DNA of 64,000 nt from Ascaphus truei (lineage: Eukaryota; Chordata; Amphibia; Anura; Ascaphidae), in assembly GCA_036426205.1 (NCBI GenBank), contig WSYH01001912.1, positions 1 to 64,000 of the forward strand. The letters are read 5' to 3'. A program made the translations under genes and the position numbers. The notes beneath the pieces were generated by a model, which was not told the DNA's origin, made no database searches, and saw nothing but the letters and a program-made list of their open reading frames with translations. Of the stretch, positions 43,406 to 55,800 are shown in pieces (within the stretch, counting starts at the first letter, position 1; each line of letters opens with the position of its first letter).

Positions 43406-44799
43406 CTGGCCTGTGGTACCAATCATGTGGCCAAAAAAACATAACACCCAATACTTTGCAATAAATACACACACCCTCCCCCCCGCCCCCTAACACAGAC
43501 AGTACAATAATGGTCAAAATTACTATTATCCAGATATGGATAATAGTGCATTTGTCCATTACAAATAAAACATTAAATTGCAGAAATAAAATAAATAAAA
43601 CTTTCACTCACCCCTGCCAGGCAGCCACGGTGAAGGCCGTCCTCATCCTCATCACCGTCCATGTCCTCCGTTGCCACAAACAATGCAGTACAATCCAAAA
43701 TACAATCTAATGTCCCCTAACCCCTTTATCACCTTAGCGGTTAGTAACCACGATAGTAATTAAGGGGGTTACCCACCCTCTCCCAGGAGGCCTAGCCACC
43801 CTCCCCAGGTAACTACCCCCACCCTTCACCCATTCAGTGGGTACATCATGCTCATATGGGCATGATTTACCACTATAGCAAGAAATGGTGAAGGAATAAA
43901 AAAAACTGCCCAAATTAACCAACATTACATTGCAAAATGAACCTATTACTAATGCCAAATCAAACAATTGAATGGAACAGTGGGTACATCATGCCCATAT
44001 AATATGGGCATGAATTAACACTATGCCAGTCAATGGTCAACCTAAAAAAACAATCACAAACAAGATCCAATGCATTCAAAACAATCTCAATCTAAAAACA
44101 AATAAAGAAGTACACAGAACAAAATTACCACCGACAAATTAATCCAATCCAAAATAAAGACCAGAATAAACAATTAGAACACCAGAACAAAACCAAGAAT
44201 AAATTAAAAAATATATCTAAATAAACTGCATCATTCCAAATCAAAAGTAAACAAATAACCCTTTTGAACTTCAATGTCCAACAGATCTACCGGCGCCTAT
44301 GGGTTTGAAAGGGCTGCCTGTTTGGACATCGGTTTCAGATGTAAATGTATATTACATTATATTAAAGTATATTTTAATACACTTCTGAGTCTTGAGGGGC
44401 AGGGAACAGAAAAGGGAAAAATGTTGTCCTTTTATTTCTATCTGCCTTATTCCCCACACACTTTCCATTGGACTCAGTTTGGACTCTCAGAGTCCCCCCC
44501 AAACTTATATCCGGTTGGGACACCCACGAATCCTATACTGGTTGTGTTTCACCTTGGCACTATCTGGGGCACCCACCTTAACCTCAGCTACAAGAATACA
44601 CATTCATCCCTGTGTCTCATTCACCTTTCTGGGCTGTGCTGAAGCACGGTACCCTAGTGGTGAGTCATGCTTGCGTTTTCAAGAGGAGGTATTGGTGTGA
44701 CAATGTGCCTACATGTATCTGAGAATCAGGCATGAATTCCGGGTACATTTATAGGGGACCGACAACGCTGGAACCAAACCTCCTAAGCACATTCTGTCA
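43406..44799. other. Unassigned non-coding sequence
   Basis: 43730 carries the 'ccttagcggttagtaaccac' type block seen elsewhere; 43900-44260 is A-rich. A 122-codon frame at 44274 has no motif. No gene supported. Confidence 0.35.
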
Positions 44800-45266
44800 A
44801 TCTCTGCTTAATTGTGCGCACAGAAGAACCAGGGGAGCGATGGTACCTTAAAAGTAAAACAAAATCTACATAGTGCAATTTTGTAAGAACACAAAAATGT
44901 GGCTTCCAGGTAATACTTTGAAAGCTGTAGAAAGGCTAGAACAAGTATAGCCAGCAGGTTGTATGGTCAAAACCCAAAACCAAGGGAGGAGGTGCACATC
45001 TCAAGCGAAAAAGATATAGACAGAGCCAAGAGAAAAACAAATGATTATCCACACACGATAAAATTGGAGGCTTACAGAATACAAATGGATAAACAGCATA
45101 GGAAGTAGGTGATCTCAGGATCACTTCACGCCGCTGCTGCTGCACGCCACCCGACTGTGTCTCGATCAGGAGCCGACACGTCACTTCCGGAATTCCGGCC
45201 GGTTGGAGATGACGTCACAGACTCAGCAGTCTTTCTCCCTCTCAATCATAGGGTCACGCTCTACGC

Positions 45267-45297
45267 GTTTCGACATTCTAAATGACGTCTTCATCAG
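45267..45297 (-). ncRNA. Hammerhead-like core in left arm
   Basis: Minus strand: CTGATGA, then GACGT/ATGTC stem II, then GAAAC. Stem III ACGC/GCGT is possible, but the next base is G, which hammerheads do not cleave efficiently. Confidence 0.5.
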
Positions 45298-46015
45298 GAG
45301 TAGCAGTGACCTGCTCAAAGGGTCTTTTTATACCCACTCAAACTATCAGTAACCCCTCCTCCAAAAGGTTAACTGATTATAACATCCTTAACTATGGGCA
45401 GCTGAAATACATCCCCCATATGGCCAAGCATTACAATTTAGGCAGAAATTTTATACAATTCTTAAAATAACCACACATTAAAAAAGATTCTCCTTTGTAT
45501 TTATAAGGAAAGAATCAAACATTTTTGCCATCTGCTCTATGTTTGTCTAATATTTGAGTGTCTATGGTATCTATTAGGTTTTACCAATTTAATATGAGTA
45601 ATGCGATTTATACTCTTAAGTTGTTTCTTCACTAATTCCTAATTTTATCTCATATCTTTAAGATACATCACTCGTCGTTCCATATAAAATATTCAGAGTC
45701 ATTGAGATTAGGGATTTATATATGTTTTTTAATGTATTTTATTTTAGATCATATTTTAAACTATATTAATTGTGTTTATGATAATATTAAAATGATGATT
45801 CTTTCCTTATAAATACAAAGGAGAATCTTTTTTAATGTGTGGTTATTTTAAGAATGGTATAAAATTTCTGCCTAAATTGTAATGCTTTGCCATATGGGGG
45901 ATGTATTTCAGCTGCCCATAGTTAAGGATGTTATAATCAGTTAACCTTTTGGAGGAGGGGTTACTGATAGTTTGAGTGGGTATAAAAAGACCCTTTGAGC
46001 AGGTCACTGCTACTC

Positions 46016-46058
46016 CTGATGAAGACGTCATTTAGAAGACGTCATTAGACATCGAAAC
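46016..46058 (+). ncRNA. Hammerhead-like core in right arm, expanded stem II
   Basis: CTGATGA and GAAAC are intact, but 'gaagacgtcattta' is duplicated between them relative to the left arm. Confidence 0.45.
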
Positions 46059-46710
46059 GCGTAGAGTGTGACCCTACGTTTGAGAGGGAGAAAGACTGCT
46101 GAGTTCGTGACGTCATCTCCAACCGGCCGGAATTCCGGAAGTGACGTGTCGGCTCCTGATCGAGACACGTCGGTTTGCGTGCAGCAGCAGCAGCGGCGTG
46201 GAAGGTATCCTGAGATCACCTACTCCTATGCTGTTTATCCATTTGTATTCTGTAAGCCTCCAATTTTATCGTGTGTGGATAAATCATTTGTTTTTCTTCT
46301 TGGCTCTGTCTATATCTTTCTCTGCTTGAGATTGCACCTCCCCTTGGTTTTGGTTTTTTTGACCATACAACCTGCTGGCTATACTTGTTCTAGCCTTTCT
46401 ACAGCTTTCAAAGTATTACCTGGAAGCCACATTTTTGTGTTCTTACAAAATTGCACTATGTAATTTTGTTTACTTTTAAGGTACCATCCTGCTCCCCTGG
46501 TTCTTCTGTGCTCATGATTCTCTACCATTTTTTTGAGTTTTTTTGTTTGTACCTAATCACTGCACTTGTTTTAGTTTTTAATTGTTCACTGTGCACTTAT
46601 ATATATATTTTTACACCCTAACTAATTGAATTTATTTATTCACTTGCACCATTAAGTTTAAGTATTAGAGCGCCATCTACTGTTGTTTTGTTAATATCTC
46701 TGCTTAATTG

Positions 46711-46885
46711 CATGCACGGAAAGGGTAAAAAAAAATGATTTTATTCCAGACAGTACATTGGAATGGTACAATGTAACTGGGCCTAAGAGCTAACTTCTCT
46801 TTGACCCTTATATAGCGAGCAGGGTAATCAAAATGGGCTTGACCTTTATTGTATAGCCTGGTTACTCCCTCCCGTCACATACCTC
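46711..46885 (+). mobile_element. LTR-like fragment
   Basis: Shares the end 'ggcttgacctttattgtatagcctggttactccctcccgtcaca' pattern with 30930-31003. Same family, only the 3' part. Confidence 0.45.
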
Positions 46886-47406
46886 CACTGCTAATTTCTA
46901 TCCACAAGTATCTACATTTTCATCATTCCATTCATAACACACATCCCTTATACCAGGTGTGACAGAGTCATAGACTCTGTATTATTAGTAGGGAGTTGCA
47001 TTATGCCTGCTTTCCAGTATGTATGATTACTCACGATTTAGACAGGCCACAGGTGATCCAAATTTGGGCCTCGGGCCGCGCTGGTCCGCCTCCTCGCCCT
47101 GCCTCGCCTGCTCAACTGGAGATTTTTTGTGTCCTGGCAGGCGAGGCAGTGACGCGGCTTTGGGGCGGGGCGAAGGCGCGAGAGGGAGTGTGGTGGAGGC
47201 GGGGCTAGTCCCTTGCTCCCAAATGTGAAGCGGTCACGTGACCGCTCCTCCTCCTCCCCTGAGTGGCAAATTTTACATTTGCCTTGTCTCCTCAAAATAC
47301 TGAGCCTCCGCACGCATGCGGAAGCATGTGGAAGCGGCTGCTAAGCCGCGATGATGACAGATGCAGGGGGTAAGTGCATCTGCTCAGCGCGGCTCAGCAT
47401 GCCTAC
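46886..47406. other. GC-rich unassigned sequence
   Basis: Contains GCGGTCACGTGACCGC (palindrome, about 47230) and many G+C-rich runs. Possibly a MITE or promoter-like CpG patch; no coding frame supported. Confidence 0.35.
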
Positions 47407-47891
47407 TGTACTATGTCTCAGGCCTCAGCCTGCTTTTAAAAGAGGAAGAGGAAATGACTCTGGGCAGCAGTCTCTCTCAGTGTAATGCTTGCGCTCACCA
47501 CGAGCCAGAAGAGTAGTCAGGTGTCAGTTAGAGACCATGCAGGATGGAAGTAACGGAAGGTCAGGGCAGCCGGGGTCAGTAACCAGAGAATGGTCCACAG
47601 TCTACTGGGTCGTACACAGCAGACAAGCGAAACGGGATAAACAACAACAAAACAAAGCACAGGGAAGTGGCAACACAAATCACCTATGTCTATGCTCACC
47701 AAAGTGTGAATGCACTAGCTGAGCATATATAGCAAGGAACCAATGGAGAGGAGGAGCAGGGTGTGTGCACAACAGAGGCAGGATAGGCTTGAAACGGTGC
47801 ATGAGACGTCCCCTGAGAATACTTGCAGCAAGAGGCTGTGCATGGAAGGTAAGGAGGGAGCGCGCCACGGACCGCTCCCCGATTCCTTACA
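47407..47891 (-). mobile_element. 3' LTR of the minus-strand gypsy element
   Basis: On the minus strand a purine tract 'cctcgaggggggggtac' precedes TGTAAGGAATCGGGGAGCGG, the LTR start. The LTR plausibly ends ...AGTACA near 47407. About 485 bp. It is in the right place and orientation for the pol relic at 48268-57955. Confidence 0.6.
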
Positions 47892-48267
47892 GTACCCCCC
47901 CTCGAGGAATGGCCTCAGGATGATTCCAATATGATTTCAATTTTTCCATTTAGGGAGTGCTGGATTTTTTCAGTATTAGGCATGGGACATGAACTTCAGA
48001 TTTGTCTTCAAAACCACGAACTGGCGGGACATGCATCAATAGACAGAAAAACAGAACTGCGCTAAACAATATAAACAAATAGAGGATATAATACACAAAA
48101 CTACTACCTGTATTTTTGCTTATCTCTCCCTGAGCTGGCCCAGACTCTTACCCAGAGAGAAAAAAGTCAAAATTGCATTCCAAAATGACCTAAAGCGCAA
48201 AAGAGAGAAAAAACAAAACATAGTGTAATCTGTAATACTGGATAGATATTCCTACTAATAAATGCCC
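47892..48267. other. Gypsy 3' leader and unassigned insert
   Basis: 47892-47995 looks like the gypsy untranslated 3' region. 'agacagaaaaacagaactgcgctaaac...' from about 48009 looks like an unrelated insert, with no gene. Integrase, expected here in gypsy elements, is absent. Confidence 0.4.
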
Positions 48268-49155
48268 TTACAAGATATGGTTCTTTGAACCAAAATATAC
48301 TGTAGAAAGAAGATAATTGAATCTAGAGAAAAAGAGTGACCAGCGGGCTCGGCGAGCTCCGACGACAGCGTTTTCTATGTACAGTAAATTCTTGTGATCA
48401 GTAAGAATTGAAATGGGGTTTTCAGTACCTTCCAGTAGGTGCCTCCATTCCTGTTGTGCAAGTTTGATAGCAAGGAGCTCCCGGTTACCAACGTCATCAT
48501 TCTGTTCCGCCGAGAAAAAGAAACCGCAGTGATGCAGTTTGGCCTGAGGAGATTGCCTCTGAGACAGGATAGCGCCTGCCTCAACTTCAGACGCATCCAC
48601 CTCCAGAGTAAACGGTAGTTTAGGGTCTGGGTGACATAGAATAGGTGCAGACCCAAAAGCTTCTTTGAGAGATTTGAAGGCTTGAAGTGCCTCAGATGGC
48701 CAGGAAGGAAGTGTTTGCTCCTTTCTTTATAAGAGCAGTGATAGGGGCAATAGTAGAAGACATTTTTTTTTTTTTATAACTTTGGTTTTATTGAGTTTTT
48801 TATCAGAATACATGTACAGCTGAAGCGTCCGCAAGCATTGTACATAAATACTTTGTTGTACTTTAACATTCATCTAAACCGGGTATTGGGAAATAGGGGA
48901 ACATAGGGGAGAGAGGGGAGGGAAGGGAGGGGGGTGGGGGGGGGGTGCGGTGCGGGGCTTACTCTTGCTGGATCTAACAGTATCTGGGGAGCTTATCTCC
49001 TGGAAGTTCCCAGTTCCTAATCTTTTCCGAGAGCTCCTGTCTGGCCGGGGTTCTAGGTTTCCGCCCCATTCACTCGTCAGGAGCGCTCTTGTCACTGTTT
49101 GTCCCTAGCGCCTCCTACTCTAGGCACTTATCAAGGGAAAACGCATCTACTACTA

Positions 49156-52100
49156 TCAAAGCAGGATAGTATCCCTTTCAACTCCCGGGATGTCCTTCTG
49201 GTCCAACCAAGACGTCCAGGTTTTTAGATTAATTTCGCCAGTGTCATTAACTAAACTCGTTAACTTCTCCATCTGGCATACGAACCAAATTCTGTTCCGA
49301 ATCTTGGAAATTGGAGGGATGTCGGGTTGTTTCCATAATGCTGCGATCTCGCACCGAGTTGCTGTTGCGAAATAGACAACCAGTTTATTACTTGCTTTAG
49401 TCCACCCCTTTGTCGGTCTATTTAACAGGAACCGCCACGGGTCCAAGGGAATTTTGAGGTTAAAGATCCTCTCTAGCCAATCTCTAATTTTTCGCCAAAG
49501 CGGTCTAATCCTCTGGCAGGACCACAGCATATGTAACAGGTCTGCTGTTGCTCCGCACTGCCAAGGGCACACTGGGGTGTACCCTGGAATGATTTTAGAT
49601 AATTTCGTGGGAGTGTGATACCAGCGCAGTAAAACTTTATATGCGTTTTCCCTTAATGTCGTGCAAATAGAGCTCTTAGCTGAGGCCATAATTATCTTAG
49701 CCCATTCCTCTGCCTCTAGTACTTCACCCAAATCTCTCTCCCATTGGTCCATATACCTCAGTTTGTGGGCACCCTGTACCCCTGAACCGATCACTTCTCT
49801 GTACAACAGCGATGTGAGTCCCCGGGTATCGGTCTCAACTAGACAGAGCTTTTCAAACCTGGTTAGTGGGGGTCGGGGGGTAATGTTAATATAGAATGCT
49901 CGCAATTGGAGAAATCTAAATATCTCTGAGGAGGGGATGTTTGATTCCTCTCGAATTTGCGCAAAGGGCTTAATATCTTTTCCCCCCTCTAAATCTCGAA
50001 GCCTATGTATGCCCAATTGTTTCCAAATTGTAAATTCCTTTCTGTACAGGCCTGGAGCAAAGTCTGGGTTGTCCCATAGCGGGGTCATCAGTGATCCTCT
50101 CGTTGACAGAGTGCACCTAAATTTGTTGGCCTCCCAGATAGCCAGTGAGTTCGCCACTGATGCCAGCGGCATTTTCATCAGCTTCAAGGCTGTTTTGGGT
50201 TACCAGATCATGCTTTTCAACTCTATTGGGGAGCAAGCTTCACTTTCCAATGCTACCCACCTTTTCGAATCCGGGTTTGTGTGCCATTGGGAAATTTGGC
50301 TTAATTGTGCCGCTTTGTAATAAGATATCAAACAAGGTACCGCCAGGCCCCCTTCCAATGTTGTTTTTTTTTAGCATCATACCCTTTACTCTCGGCTTTT
50401 TCCCCTCCCAAATGAATTTGGAAATAGCAGACTGAAGTGAGAGTATGTCCGTCAGTCTAAGTGGCACCGGCAGCGTCTGAAACAGATACAGAATGCGTGG
50501 GAGGAGATTCATTTTTATGCTATGTATCCGACCGATCCAGGATATTTTAAACGATGCCCACTTTCTGAGCTCTTCCTTTAGATCTTGGATCAGTTTGGGG
50601 AAATTTGCTTGATAAATACTTTTGTACTCTTTGGGAATGACTACCCCCAGGTACTTCACCCCGTGTTTTGGCCAATTAAAGTTAAAATTGATCTGTATCA
50701 ATTTTTCTGTCTCTTTCGGGAGGCTTATATTCAGGGCTTCAGACTTAGATTGGTTGATATTAAAGCCTGATATATCATGGAATTTCAAAATTGTTAACAA
50801 GACATCATCAGCGTATAGCGCTATCTTGTGCATCTGTGAGCCTGCTCGACTCCTCCAACGTCGGGATTATTTCTGATTTGGGCCGCCAAGGGTTCTATGC
50901 ACATTGCAAAAAGTAGGGGGGATAACGGGCACGCCTGTCTAGTGCCACTTCTGATTTTGAAGAGGTCCAACGGGAATCCCTGGTGGACTACTTTGGCTGC
51001 CGGACCTTGGTACAGTGACAGGATTGCATTGATGACCCGAGCCCCCAGTCCAAACTCTCCAAGCGTGGCTCTCAAGTACGGCCAGTCAATCCTGTCAAAG
51101 GCTTTTTCAGTATCCAGACTCAACATCATAACTGGGATCTTACGTGTATTGGCTATATCTATCAGATCAATAATCCGTTGGGTGTTATCTGCAGCTTGTC
51201 GACCCTTTATGAACCCGACTTGATCTGGATGTATGAGTCTGGGCAGGATGTGACTTAATCTATTGGCCAGCAATTTAGCGTAAATTTTGATATCGGTGTT
51301 AATAAGTGAAATGGGCCTGTAGCTCGAACAGTCTAATGGGTCTTTCCCAGGCTTATATATTACTGAGATGGACGCTTGGAGCATCTGTTCCGGGAACGCT
51401 GCCCCCTCTAGCACTGGATTGAACATTCTGAGGAGGTGAGGCCCCAGAATCTCAATGTACTTTTTATAATAAAGGTTGGAGAACCCGTCAGGTCCAGGTG
51501 CTTTAGAGGTTTGAGGCTCTGAATAACCTGGGTAAGTTCCTCTGTAGTAAAGTCTGCCCCTAAAACTTCCCTCTCCGAACCACTCAATCTTGGTAGGTGT
51601 GAGCCCTTCAGGAAGTCCTTCATGACTCTTTTGGTTTTACCATTATGTGCCACTTTTTCCCCATTATAAAGATCTTCATAGAAGCTCCTGAATTCCTCCA
51701 CTATAAGTTTTGGGTTAGCTGTCTTGGCTCCCGATTTTAGCCATAGATCCCAGATACTATAATTTGGGTGTCTATTCCTCAATTTGTTAGCCAGTAAGGT
51801 ATCTGGTTTGTTTGACTTATCATAGAATAGCCTCTTGGACCAACTCAACGTGTTGTCTGCTTGGGAGGCCAAGACTAAATTAAGCTCGATTCTAGTATCT
51901 TGGATTTCTTTAAGTATAGCCAGACCCTGATCCCGCTTATGCTTGAGTAGTAGGTCTCTAAGCTTTGTTTGGAGGGATGTGATTTTTGCGTTTCTCTCCC
52001 TTTTCCGTTTAGCTGCTAATTTAATTAGGGTCCCTCTCAGGGTTGCTTTGTGCGCTTCCCACAAAACTAAATGGGACTGTACACTGCCAGTATTGATTTG

Positions 52101-52916
52101 GAAGAGTTGATCTATTTCCTTGCCAATTATCTTTTCAGTCCCTGGCACCTTCAGTAAAGCCTCGTTCAGTTTCCAATTTTCTCCTGGCCTGTCCAGGAAT
52201 GTTTGAGTGCACCGTAGCTCTATGGGTGCATGATCCGACAATAAAATATCATGGATCCCTGTATGGGGGATCTGCGGGACCAGTCTACTGGAGACAAAGA
52301 AGTAATCGATTCTGCTATAAGAGGAATGGGGGTGTGAGAAGAAAGTGTAATCTCTTTCTAGCGGGTGCATCTCCCTCCAAATGTCTACTAGATGGCTATC
52401 CCGAAGTCCATTCTGTAAGGCCTCTATATATTTTCTATTGTTAGGTTTGTGGGGGCCTGGCCTGTCCATTCTTGGGTTGATCGCCACATTAAGATCTCCC
52501 GCCACAACTATATCTCCTGTGGCAACCGATCTCAGTGTATCGAAGAACTTCTTAATGAATGAGGGGTCCGGCTCGCACGGAGCATAAATCGTAGCCAACG
52601 TTATAGGCTGAGCTTGGATTGTGCCTACTATGACTAGAAACCTACCATCTCTATCTCTCTTAACCACCTCCTCTATAAAGGGGATATTGTTGTGCAGTAG
52701 GATCGCCACTCCTCTTTTTTTTCCAGTCCTTGCTGAAGAGAGATAAAACCTTTTAAAGCTCTTATCCCAGTATTTGGGGACACTTTTGCTGCTAAAGTGC
52801 GTCTCCTGGAGAAACACTACGTCAGCCTGCTTGTGTTTGTAATCCGCTATTGCTATTCGGCATTTGCCCGGGCTATTTAAACCTTTGGTGTTATGGGAGA
52901 CCATAGTCAACGACAT
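49156..52916 (-). pseudogene. L1 ORF2 (endonuclease, reverse transcriptase, C-terminal domain)
   Basis: Endonuclease first, from MSLTMVSHNTKGLNSPGKCR, with VVFLQETHF, TLATIYAP, GDLNVA, RIDYFFVS and LSDHAPIEL, the expected catalytic blocks. The RT follows in a shifted frame: SSYRPISLINTDIKIYAKLL, DQVGFIKGRQAADNT, SLDTEKAFDRIDW and CPLSPLLFAM. After another shift comes the catalytic IALYADDVLL (about 50815) and 'KSEALNISLP'. The C-terminal third (50187-49156) retains a CPWQCGATADLLHMLWSC zinc-knuckle-like cysteine pattern. At least three frameshifts (near 51415, 50825 and 50215). Sequence style fits the L1/Tx1 group. Confidence 0.92.
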
Positions 52917-54801
52917 TAGGTATCGGGGTTGTGTTTACTAGTGCAATTGCTAACTCCGTTGTAGACCCCTAGAACCTGTCAACCCACCGGCTCAATTACC
53001 TCCGTCAGGACCTGAGCCCGCACCACATGGGGAGGGGATGGATGGGGGAGGAAGGAAAGGGAAGGGGGAAACAGAACGACTGAGGGGCCGAGGCTGACCT
53101 TGGTCAGCAACGGTCCCTTGGCCCACGGGCTCACCTTGCGCCCTGGAATGTCCAGAAGGGGCTTCCCTACCCCCAACCACTTCCCGTGGCTGGGTGCCCG
53201 AGGGACTTGTCTGTGCATGATGGAGTGACCCATGCTCGATTCGCAGGCAGCCGGCCCAGGTGGTCCCGAGACCGGCACATGCTATTAAATACATTGAAGC
53301 AGATTTTTCTTTTAGGTAAAGTGTGTACCCACTCAAACCAGTATGGGTATAATACTGAAACTATATACAGTAAATCTAAACATGCCTTTGTTATCATCCC
53401 CAGCCAACTGTGTGCCTTCCCCCGTCATGTTAGGTGGCAATTTCAATGTTGTGGCAGAGTTCCCTGTGTGCAGACCCTCCTCCCTCCTTCCATCGGTCCA
53501 TCTCAAGGCGGGGGGACAGCCCCTCAGACTCAGTGTTACCTTGTGTAGCCTAAGCTGAGATTCTACAATGTGTGGAGTCCCGGGGCATTATCCCTTCCAG
53601 CCCTCCTGCTTGAATCTTTTATTCATTCCGCTCCCCCCCCCCCCCCCCCCCTTACCCGACGCTTGCTACCGGTCTCTTTGGCTCTGTAGCGGAGGCTCAG
53701 CTTGGTCTGGAACCATAGTGCAAGTAGTCTCTGGACCTGGAGCAGCGGCGATATGCGGCGATAACCCTCTCGGCGACCACCCCTCTCAGCAGTGCAGCCC
53801 AGAGTCCCCCTCTCACCTTCCCAGTAGTTCTCGGCTGTAGGGATTGGAGATACATGTTAATTGTACGGAACAACACCAGGATGGGGACACATCTCCAGAC
53901 TTGTCCTCTAACATATCTTATCCTCAAGCCCCTCCTGTTCTCTGAGCTATGTCCACCTCCCCTCTACTCCCTTACCCTTATCAAAAGCAAGTCGCGTTCT
54001 CCTTTTAGCCAGGATGTTCATTCCTCCTTAGGTCGGCTACTCCTTTACCTGGGATCCTCTTATCTACTCCCCCTCATCCCTATCCTACTCATTCTCCCTC
54101 CCCCCTGTCAATCCCTACCTCCCGAATCCCCCGTCTGTCTCTCCCTTCCCTCTGTCCATCATTCCCCTATTCCCCGCTCCCTACTGCTCACTCCTCCTTC
54201 CTCTATGTTCCCCCTCCCCTCCGTCTCCCCCACCCTCTCTCCTTCATCCCCTCCTTATATCTCCCTCTCCCACCCCTCCCCCCCTCTCCAACCTCATCCC
54301 CTCCTCAGATGTCTCACTCACCCCACTTTCTCAATTCCCTCCCTTCCCCTTCTCATCTCCCTCCCTCTCCCCTGATAGAAGCAACTTATGTAAAGCTGTT
54401 GGAGGGATTGCTGCTCTTCCTCCCGCTTCGGATCGTCTCCTTCGCCTCCCGTCCTCTTGTTTCCTGTTCCGCTCTGTGTCCGTCCCTGCTTACTGTCCTC
54501 CAGCTCAGCACGCTGCACCGCTCCATCCTCCTGCCTCCAGGGGGCTCCCTCAGCTATTCTGTCCTCCATGTATCACCTTGCCGCTATGCCGCCGTCCGCC
54601 ACCAGGGGTCTCCCTCAACCCGGCATCCCCTTAACACGAGCAAGATGGCTGCGACTTCAGTTCCCGCCACCAGGGGGTCACAGCTCCAGCCTTTTTCCCC
54701 AGATGTAGGGAAAATGGCCGCACCATGCTCTTCCTGCCACTAGAGAGAATCGGCCATCCGTTTACCTCCAACAGCAGTGTTTCGAACCGGGGAAGGCTCC
54801 T

Positions 54802-55800
54802 TTAAATTCTGGCTTGGGGGTGATCGGCTACAAGGAAACGTCTAGTCTTTGTGCTTGCTCCCTGACGGCTCCACACGCTGCCAGGAAGCCTCCGTGTAGG
54901 AGCCTCCGCGGGACCTCGCCGCTCAGGACTCTGGGGAGAGACCGGTAAGCCCAATTTTTTCATAAACTCTGCGCCCCCCTCCAGGTGTTTCAGGGTGAAA
55001 GCCACGCCGTTCCTGAGCACCATTAATCCAAAGGGAAAGAGCCAACGATAGCGGATCCCATTATCACGTAGGGCTCTGGTAATGGCTGAGAGGGCTCTCC
55101 GTTTTATTAAAGTTTGTGGGGCCAGATCCTGAAAAACCTGCAAGCGCACCCCCTCAAATTCCAGGGTCTTGGCAGCTCTGGCCATTTGGCACACACTTTC
55201 TTTTATTTTGAAGTAATGGAGACGAATTATTATATCCCTTGGGGGGTCTCCCTGTTGCGGTCTAGACCTCAGGGCCCTGTGGCACCTGTCAAACTGTAGC
55301 TCAGCTTCACTTTTGTCGGGCAGTATATGCTGGAGCCAGTTTGAGGTGAATTCTTCTGGGTCTGACACGGACTCCGGGACCCCTCGCAGGCATATGTTAT
55401 TACGCCTGTCCCGGTTTTCCGAGTCCTCCTGTCGGTCTTGCAGGTCAGAGATCAGTTTGTGCATTTGGGCCATAGACTTGTCATTCTTTTGTAGGGAATT
55501 AGAGTGTGCGTCCACTTTATTTTCAAGTGTGTTTGTCCGTTCCCCTAAGCTATCTATGTCTTTTCTGAGCTTTCATAGCTCCTTCTGAAAGAAGGTCTTC
55601 ATCTCGGAACAGAAGGCCTTCATGTCTGTCCTCGTGACCCAGTCCTGGTCTCTGGTCCCCGCTCTGCTCGCTGGTCTGCTCGCGGACCTGTCACTTTCAG
55701 ATTCTGAACCCGCCATCTGCCCGCTGTCTTCCCCTCCACTTACTTGCGCCGGCTCTCCCTTTTGAAAATAGTCGGTCACCACGGAGGTTCTTTTTCATGA
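54802..55800 (-). pseudogene. L1 ORF1 (RNA-binding chaperone), one stop
   Basis: One frame from about 55782 to 54802 with a single stop at ~55573. The N-terminal part is charged and contains a coiled-coil-like segment (LISDLQDRQEDSENRDRRN). Then comes an RRM-like core start (NNICLRGVPESV) and the basic C-terminal domain (RDIIIRLHYFKIKESVCQMA, RRALSAITRALRDNGIRYRW). This is the order of L1 ORF1p (Transposase_22). It lies upstream of ORF2 in the same strand. Confidence 0.85.

Larger units (their letters stand above)
44815..46695 (+). mobile_element. 1.9-kb foldback element with perfect 15-bp duplication
   Basis: ATCTCTGCTTAATTG occurs exactly at 44800-44814 and 46696-46710. The arms are about 700 bp each (about 44822-45520 and 45795-46513), with a ~270-bp loop and a ~180-bp unique tail before the right duplication. 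Each arm holds a hammerhead-like core (complement of 45267-45297; 46016-46058). An identical 62-codon frame lies in both arms, as expected from inverted duplication. A 15-bp duplication is usual for retroelements, not for TA- or 8-bp DNA transposons, hence possibly Penelope-like (inference). Confidence 0.85.
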
